Positions 16,107 through 20,081 of a stretch of 20,081 nucleotides of DNA are shown here, in pieces (positions within the stretch are counted from its first letter, which is position 1; every line of letters starts with the position of its first letter). The stretch is from contig CAZNMO010000079.1 in assembly GCA_964574195.1 (NCBI GenBank), forward strand, positions 1 through 20,081, in the 5' to 3' direction. The stretch comes from BRH-c25 sp964574195. GTDB lineage: Bacteria > Bacillota > Clostridia > Lutisporales > Lutisporaceae. The notes under the pieces are model-generated. The model made no database searches. It was not told the DNA's origin and saw only the letters and a program-made list of their open reading frames with translations. Made by a program: the position numbers and the translations under genes.

Positions 16107-17249
16107 TTAAATTAGAACGCTACTAGGTATGTTAACAATTCTTTCTTCAAACCAATTTGAATTTTCTAAGTTATCGGTCTGACAATGAGAAAACATAGGC
16201 AATCTGTTCATTAGCCGCCAAATTGGTCGTGTCATTACTCCATTATCATTAGTATACTGTAAAAAGTCCAACTTTGAGGCAGAGTCTTTTAACAATATAG
16301 TGTTTAACCAATAGTTAGATTTACAATCTTTTGGTTCATTGAAAAAATCAATGTCATCAAATTGATCAAAAAAAGCTTTATACTTTTCTGCAACTTCTCT
16401 TTTGTTTGAAATATAATTATCGATGTTTTCCATTTGAGCACAACCTAAAGCAGCATTAATGTTTGGCATTCGATAATTATAACCTATAGAGTCATGTACA
16501 AACTCCCATTTATGAGGGATTTTAGCTTGTGTCGAAAGGTGCTTTGCAATTTTTCCTAACTTTTCATCATTAAATAATAGCATACCTCCACCACCTGTAG
16601 TTATCGTTTTATTCCCGTTAAAACTGATGGCACCAATTTTACCAAAAGTCCCCGTATGTTTACCTTTGTAATAACTGCCAATACTTTCGGCAGCATCTTC
16701 AACTAGTTCAATATTGTACTTTTCACATAGTTCAACCAATTCATCTAAATGTACCGGATGCCCGAATGTATGCATAGGGACACATGCTTTTATTCTCCTT
16801 CCTGTTTTTTTGTTAAAACACTCTTTATTTTTAATTTCTGCATTTTCTATCAACCATTTTTTCATAGCAAAAGGAGAAAGTCCCATTGTATCTTTATCTA
16901 CATCGATAAAGACAGGGTGTGCACCAATATAACTAATTGCATTACAGGTGGCTATAAAAGTCAAAGATTGAGTGATAATTTCGTCATCTTTAGCAACACC
17001 AACTAGTATCATTGCCAAATGAAGAGCATTAGTACCATTTACACATACAACAGCTTTCTTGGCTCCAGTATAGTCTTCAAGCATTTCTTCAAATCTGTCA
17101 ACATAATTTCCTACGCTGGATACGAAAGTACTATCAATGCAATCGATCAAATATTTTTTTTCATTGCCAACAAATTTTGGAGCATGCAAAGGAATTGGTC
17201 CTTCTGACCCATAAAGTTGTCTAACAAATTTTACAATATCGTTATACAT
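16107..17249 (-). CDS. legC: LegC-type PLP-dependent sugar aminotransferase
   Basis: 380 residues, DegT/DnrJ/EryC1 aminotransferase family. The opening P-I-P-L-H-A-P-K-F-x-G-N-E-K-K-Y (about 18-33) and T-F-V-S-S-V-G at 41-47 are characteristic of the LegC branch. Cofactor residues are visible: E-D-A-A-E-S at 184-189 (Asp185 to the pyridine nitrogen) and the PLP lysine K214 in F-N-G-N-K-T-I-T-T-G-G-G-G-M. LegC transfers an amino group from glutamate to C4 of the 4-keto-6-deoxy-GlcNAc nucleotide made by LegB. The gene overlaps the legB 3' end by 8 bases and is followed by the acyltransferase, giving the pathway order dehydratase, aminotransferase, acyltransferase. I see no disrupted motif. Confidence 0.92.
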   Translation of the reverse strand: MYNDIVKFVRQLYGSEGPIPLHAPKFVGNEKKYLIDCIDSTFVSSVGNYVDRFEEMLEDYTGAKKAVVCVNGTNALHLAMILVGVAKDDEIITQSLTFIATCNAISYIGAHPVFIDVDKDTMGLSPFAMKKWLIENAEIKNKECFNKKTGRRIKACVPMHTFGHPVHLDELVELCEKYNIELVEDAAESIGSYYKGKHTGTFGKIGAISFNGNKTITTGGGGMLLFNDEKLGKIAKHLSTQAKIPHKWEFVHDSIGYNYRMPNINAALGCAQMENIDNYISNKREVAEKYKAFFDQFDDIDFFNEPKDCKSNYWLNTILLKDSASKLDFLQYTNDNGVMTRPIWRLMNRLPMFSHCQTDNLENSNWFEERIVNIPSSVLI

Positions 17250-18216
17250 TATAAATACCAGATTTATATTTGTTTAAATTTTCTTTGTCTAAAAACCAAT
17301 TTATAGTTTCTCTTAGGCCAGACTCAATTGAGTAGGATGGAGTGAAGCCAGTTAATGATTTAATTTTGCTATTATCTCCCCAAAGTCGAAATACTTCGGA
17401 ATTATGAGGTCTGATCCGGCTAGCGTCTTGAATGAATTTTACGTCAGATCCCATTATTTTTGCAATCAATTCTAAGGTATCAAGCATAGATATTTCAAAA
17501 TTACTTGCAATGTTAACTTCCTGACCGACCGCCCGGTCACACTTTGAAAGTTCAATGAATCCTTTACAAGTATCTTTTACATAACTGAAATCTCTTGTTG
17601 GTGTCAGGTCACCGAGTAATATTTCTTTTTTGCCTGACGCTATTTGAGAAATTATTGTTGGAATAATAGCTCTGGCAGATTGTCTTGGTCCATATGTGTT
17701 GAAAGGTCTTGCAATTATAACAGGCAGTTCAAATGCATTATAAAAACTCATTGCAATAGCATCTGCTCCAATTTTTGTTGCTGAATAAGGAGACTGCGGT
17801 TGCTTTGGGTGACTTTCATCTATTGGAACATATTTGGCTGTCCCATATACTTCAGATGTTGATGTTATTATAATACGTTTTATATTATTTTCTTTTGCAG
17901 CCAGACAAATGTTTAATGTACCCTTAATATTTGTCTCAACATAACTATCAGGGGCAATGTATGAATATGGAATTGCAATCAATGCAGCTAGATGAAATAT
18001 TATATCAATATCTTTTGTAATATGTTTGCAAAAATTTGAATCTCTAATGTCGCCAGAAATAACATTAAGATTAGGATGTGAAATTTCATCTAACCATCCC
18101 CAATTATTAAAGGAATTATAGTATGACAATGCACGTACGTTATGTCCCTCTTCAAGGAGCAATTCAGTTAAATGTGAACCAATAAAACCATCAGCTCCGG
18201 TTACTAAGACTTTCAT
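17242..18216 (-). CDS. legB: LegB-type NDP-N-acetylglucosamine 4,6-dehydratase (extended SDR)
   Basis: 324 residues. Seen: N-terminal NAD-binding G-A-D-G-F-I-G at 7-13; the N-N-W-G-W-L-D segment at 37-43, a hallmark of the LegB branch; S-T-S-E-V-Y-G at 119-125; and Y144 with K148 (Y-S-A-T-K). T120-S121-E122 occupy the positions of the active-site acid/base residues of the extended-SDR 4,6-dehydratases. The enzyme oxidises C4 and removes water across C5-C6, giving a 4-keto-6-deoxy sugar. In Campylobacter the substrate is GDP-GlcNAc; the PtmE-like gene in this locus fits that route. The gene starts 13 bases beyond a T-rich, terminator-like structure and is the first biosynthetic gene after the regulator. 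It overlaps legC by 8 bases. Confidence 0.92.
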   Translation of the reverse strand: MKVLVTGADGFIGSHLTELLLEEGHNVRALSYYNSFNNWGWLDEISHPNLNVISGDIRDSNFCKHITKDIDIIFHLAALIAIPYSYIAPDSYVETNIKGTLNICLAAKENNIKRIIITSTSEVYGTAKYVPIDESHPKQPQSPYSATKIGADAIAMSFYNAFELPVIIARPFNTYGPRQSARAIIPTIISQIASGKKEILLGDLTPTRDFSYVKDTCKGFIELSKCDRAVGQEVNIASNFEISMLDTLELIAKIMGSDVKFIQDASRIRPHNSEVFRLWGDNSKIKSLTGFTPSYSIESGLRETINWFLDKENLNKYKSGIYNV

Positions 18217-18228
18217 ATTTCAATATTT

Positions 18229-18262
18229 AAAAAAAAATCTGGTCACTCCCATAAGTGTGACC
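18229..18262 (-). terminator. Hairpin plus T-run in the legB leader (terminator or attenuator candidate)
   Basis: Read on the minus strand, a perfect 6-bp inverted repeat GGTCAC...GTGACC encloses a 10-base loop. It is followed after AGA by nine T, and legB starts 13 bases later. A hairpin followed by a U-run is the form of an intrinsic terminator. The stem is short for an efficient one, and read-through seems needed unless legB has its own promoter. It could therefore act as an attenuator, as a partial terminator separating the regulator from the biosynthetic genes, or as a DNA operator. On the plus strand there is no T-run after the repeat. Confidence 0.5.
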
Positions 18263-18290
18263 TATTAGTATTATCAATAATTTTGGTACC

Positions 18291-18830
18291 CTAAATTTTA
18301 TCACCTGCAGCCCAAACAAGAAGTGTTCTTGTTTTATCGGGGATATAATGTTCTGCTTCTTCTGGAGAAACAGCAATGTACCTTATCTTAAATGAGACAT
18401 TTTCTTCCGCTTTTCTTATAAGTTTGTTTAGAAATTCATGATCGAAATTTCTTCCAACTAATAAAAGGTCCAGAATATTCCCAGGATTTCCTTGTGCGAA
18501 GTCGTTTATTATGTATCCTTTTTCTAACTCTCCAATTTGGTTTACTACACTTTCTACAATCTCTTCAATACCCACATATTTTAATAACAATCGATGCATT
18601 TCACCAAAATATGGATGCTTTATATTTGCCTGATATACTTTTCTGTTTTGTTCATTTTTTGATTTTAGTAGCTTTGCATCTTCAAACCTGTTGAGCTCTT
18701 GTCTTATACCATTAGTACTTTCTCCAAATTCTTCAGCTAAGTTGCGAAGGTAAGCTGTAGTATTGCTGTTGATAAAAAATTTTATCATCAGCTTAATACG
18801 TGTTTTAGAGGTTATGAGATTGTCAAGCAT
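18291..18830 (-). CDS. Winged-helix regulator with degenerate nucleotidyltransferase-like C-terminal part
   Basis: 179 residues. The N-terminal part (about 5-70) reads as a winged helix-turn-helix of the ArsR/MarR type: L-I-T-S-K-T-R-I-K-L-M-I-K-F-F, then L-R-N-L-A-E-E-F-G-E-S-T-N-G-I-R-Q-E-L as the HTH, then a charged wing to residue 68. The rest contains I-N-D-F-A-Q-G (108-114) and L-D-L-L-L-V-G (120-126), resembling the G-S-x-x-x-G...D-x-D core of minimal nucleotidyltransferases but without the full metal site. Proteins of this kind occur at the heads of polysaccharide loci in Bacteroidota (recollection). It lies 41 bases after the Wzz-like gene and 74 before legB, so it probably controls this locus. 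I cannot say whether it activates or represses, and no ligand is evident. Confidence 0.7.
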   Translation of the reverse strand: MLDNLITSKTRIKLMIKFFINSNTTAYLRNLAEEFGESTNGIRQELNRFEDAKLLKSKNEQNRKVYQANIKHPYFGEMHRLLLKYVGIEEIVESVVNQIGELEKGYIINDFAQGNPGNILDLLLVGRNFDHEFLNKLIRKAEENVSFKIRYIAVSPEEAEHYIPDKTRTLLVWAAGDKI

Positions 18831-18871
18831 TAATTTGAGTAAATTTGTTGCTCAATATCAACATTACGAAA

Positions 18872-20008
18872 TTAATCAATTTTTGGAATAAACCAAGCAT
18901 TTTTAACATCGAGGGAGAAATTATCTTCTAAATATCTAATTATTAATATAATTCCAATACTTAATGCAAGTCCAATGAATACAGAAATTATTAAAATTCC
19001 AATTCTATTCGGTTGACTTTTTTCATTAGGTATGTATGCTGGTTCAATTATTGTTAGTATTGGAGTAGTTTCCGTTACAGCAATTTTAGCTTGTTCTTTC
19101 TGTTTTGCAAGCTCAGTATATATGTTTAACAAAAGAGCGTATTCAGATAACAATTTTTCTTCCTGAGTTTTAGCAATAGACGAATTTAAATTTTTATTTG
19201 AATCTCTAAATCTAGCAAGCTCGATCTGTTTTATTTCAAAATTCTTTTTAGCCTCTTCATAACTTTTCTCAACAAATGATAGGTTATTCGTTACTTTCTC
19301 AATTTTGAACGATGTTAAATATTTTTGCAATAATTCTTGCCCCTTTAGAACCATCTCAGTTGCTAAAACTGGTTCTGACATATTTGAAGAAATCGACACA
19401 AAGCCATCTTTATTGTTTACATCTAAAGATAGATTTGCATTTATAATTTCAATTACATATTTTTCTTTGTAAGTTAGAGATTGAATAGAAGAACTATCTG
19501 ATTGAATAAAATCCTTATTTTCACCTTTTATTACATCAATTATAACTCCAGGTAATCCAATAGTGTACTTCTTAATAGTTCCAATCAGTGAAAATTCCTT
19601 GTATTTTTTATTAGTATAATATTCGTATAATGTAATAGGTTGTTTAACACCTTTAAAATGAAATTTTGAATAAATAAATTCTTTCTGAAAGTTTATATTT
19701 GACATAATTTTGGGATATACAGAAGGAGAGAGTACATCTCCTGAATACAGCCCTCCCAAATTTATTCCGGCCATTGCTGCAAGGCCTCCTAAATTACCTC
19801 CTGCATTCTTTTGGCTTGATTGTGGCACCATTGTACTGGAGGCTGTGTAGACATTGGGAGTTGAGATTGCAACTAAAAATCCTAAAATAGCAAAAGTAAC
19901 AGTGACCTTAATTATAAACTTGCGATTTTTCCAAAGTTTTTTTACAATTTCAATGAGATCAATTACATCTTCGCTGTTTAGATTGTTATTTATATCTTTC
20001 TCTTCCAT
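18872..20008 (-). CDS. Wzz-type polysaccharide chain-length determinant/co-polymerase, no kinase domain
   Basis: 378 residues with the polysaccharide co-polymerase layout. A cytoplasmic N-terminus of about 30 residues precedes a first membrane helix at about 31-49 (F-I-I-K-V-T-V-T-F-A-I-L-G-F-L-V-A-I). Then come a periplasmic T-A-S-S-T-M-V-P start, a Gly-rich stretch (70-90) and a charged region likely to be coiled coil (about 235-315). A proline-containing motif E-P-A-Y-I-P-N-E-K-S-Q-P-N-R leads into a second membrane helix near 338-360. The family sits in the inner membrane and sets polymer length together with Wzy. There is no Walker A or Tyr-rich tail, so this is not a fused Wzc kinase. 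Its ATG overlaps the TGA of the Wza-like gene, supporting a Wza-Wzz export pair. Confidence 0.87.
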   Translation of the reverse strand: MEEKDINNNLNSEDVIDLIEIVKKLWKNRKFIIKVTVTFAILGFLVAISTPNVYTASSTMVPQSSQKNAGGNLGGLAAMAGINLGGLYSGDVLSPSVYPKIMSNINFQKEFIYSKFHFKGVKQPITLYEYYTNKKYKEFSLIGTIKKYTIGLPGVIIDVIKGENKDFIQSDSSSIQSLTYKEKYVIEIINANLSLDVNNKDGFVSISSNMSEPVLATEMVLKGQELLQKYLTSFKIEKVTNNLSFVEKSYEEAKKNFEIKQIELARFRDSNKNLNSSIAKTQEEKLLSEYALLLNIYTELAKQKEQAKIAVTETTPILTIIEPAYIPNEKSQPNRIGILIISVFIGLALSIGIILIIRYLEDNFSLDVKNAWFIPKID

Positions 20009-20081
20009 CAGAATTGTCTTATTAAGGTTGTTACCATTGCTGCTGTTGAAACTACGGATGAAGTGATTCCCAATATTTCAC
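20008..20081 (-). CDS. wza: C-terminal end of a Wza-type polysaccharide export protein (partial)
   Basis: Only the last 23 codons and the stop are in the window; the rest lies beyond position 20081. The frame reads E-I-L-G-I-T-S-S-V-V, then S-T-A-A-M-V-T-T-L-I-R-Q-F, then TGA. It ends in a hydrophobic, helix-like stretch closing with a single aromatic residue. This resembles the C-terminal D-I-L-G-I-x-S...V-T-T-L-I end of Bacteroidota outer-membrane polysaccharide export (SLBB/Wza) proteins. The TGA overlaps the ATG of the Wzz-type gene, and Wza-Wzz adjacency is the standard export arrangement. The call rests on a short tail plus context, so it is moderate; the other two frames are closed by early stops or give no recognisable end. 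Confidence 0.6.
   Translation of the reverse strand, partial: EILGITSSVVSTAAMVTTLIRQF

Noticed and set aside
1..20081. CRISPR arrays, tRNA or rRNA genes, insertion sequences, integrase or att-like repeats
   Set aside because: Looked for on both strands by eye; no repeat-spacer pattern, transposase or integrase motifs, or structured RNA sequence was recognised. Genes fill almost all of the window.

Overview
The window is about 20 kb of a surface-polysaccharide (O-antigen or capsule) gene cluster. Every gene that can be supported lies on the minus strand, so transcription runs from position 20081 towards 1. Gene spacing is very tight: several ATGA or longer stop/start overlaps, and only three gaps of 40 bases or more (74, 60 and 41 bases). 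Most or all of it is probably one long transcription unit. No stretch over 300 bases lacks a gene. I saw no tRNA, rRNA, insertion sequence, CRISPR array or direct-repeat structure. The DNA is strongly AT-rich and most starts lack a Shine-Dalgarno sequence. The exporter-tail / Wzz / winged-helix-regulator arrangement at the promoter-proximal end also fits. Together these suggest the phylum Bacteroidota (inference).

Layout in transcription order. (1) 20081-18291: the last codons of a Wza-type outer-membrane polysaccharide export protein, a Wzz-type chain-length protein without a kinase domain, and a winged-helix regulator. (2) 18216-15466: a terminator-like hairpin, then legB (sugar 4,6-dehydratase), legC (aminotransferase) and a NeuD/LegH-type N-acyltransferase. 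These are the first steps towards a di-amino nonulosonic acid of the legionaminic type. (3) 15448-11059: a six-gene acyl cassette, ACP - SDR - ketoacyl-ACP synthase III - ACP - SDR - AMP-forming acyl ligase. (4) 11040-7403: a GT2 glycosyltransferase, a NeuB/LegI nonulosonate synthase, a NeuA/LegF CMP-transferase and a PtmE/LegX-type CBS-nucleotidyltransferase. (5) 7375-1: Wzx flippase, a capsule-synthesis-type putative transferase, a Wzy-like polymerase, two GT4 glycosyltransferases and an N-acetyl sugar amidotransferase cut by the window edge.

Proposed joint function (inference): PtmE, LegB, LegC, the acyltransferase, NeuB and NeuA make a CMP-activated legionaminic-type sugar. The acyl cassette may build a short hydroxyacyl group from acetyl/malonyl units on an ACP and deliver it as an N-acyl decoration. 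The amidotransferase may add an acetamidino group. The glycosyltransferases assemble the repeat unit on a lipid carrier, Wzx flips it, Wzy polymerises it, Wzz sets the length and Wza exports it. The hydrolysing 2-epimerase (LegG/NeuC) needed between the acyltransferase and NeuB is not in the window, nor is an initiating sugar-phosphate transferase. The acyl cassette sits between the acyltransferase and the synthase, and it is the most unusual part of the locus.
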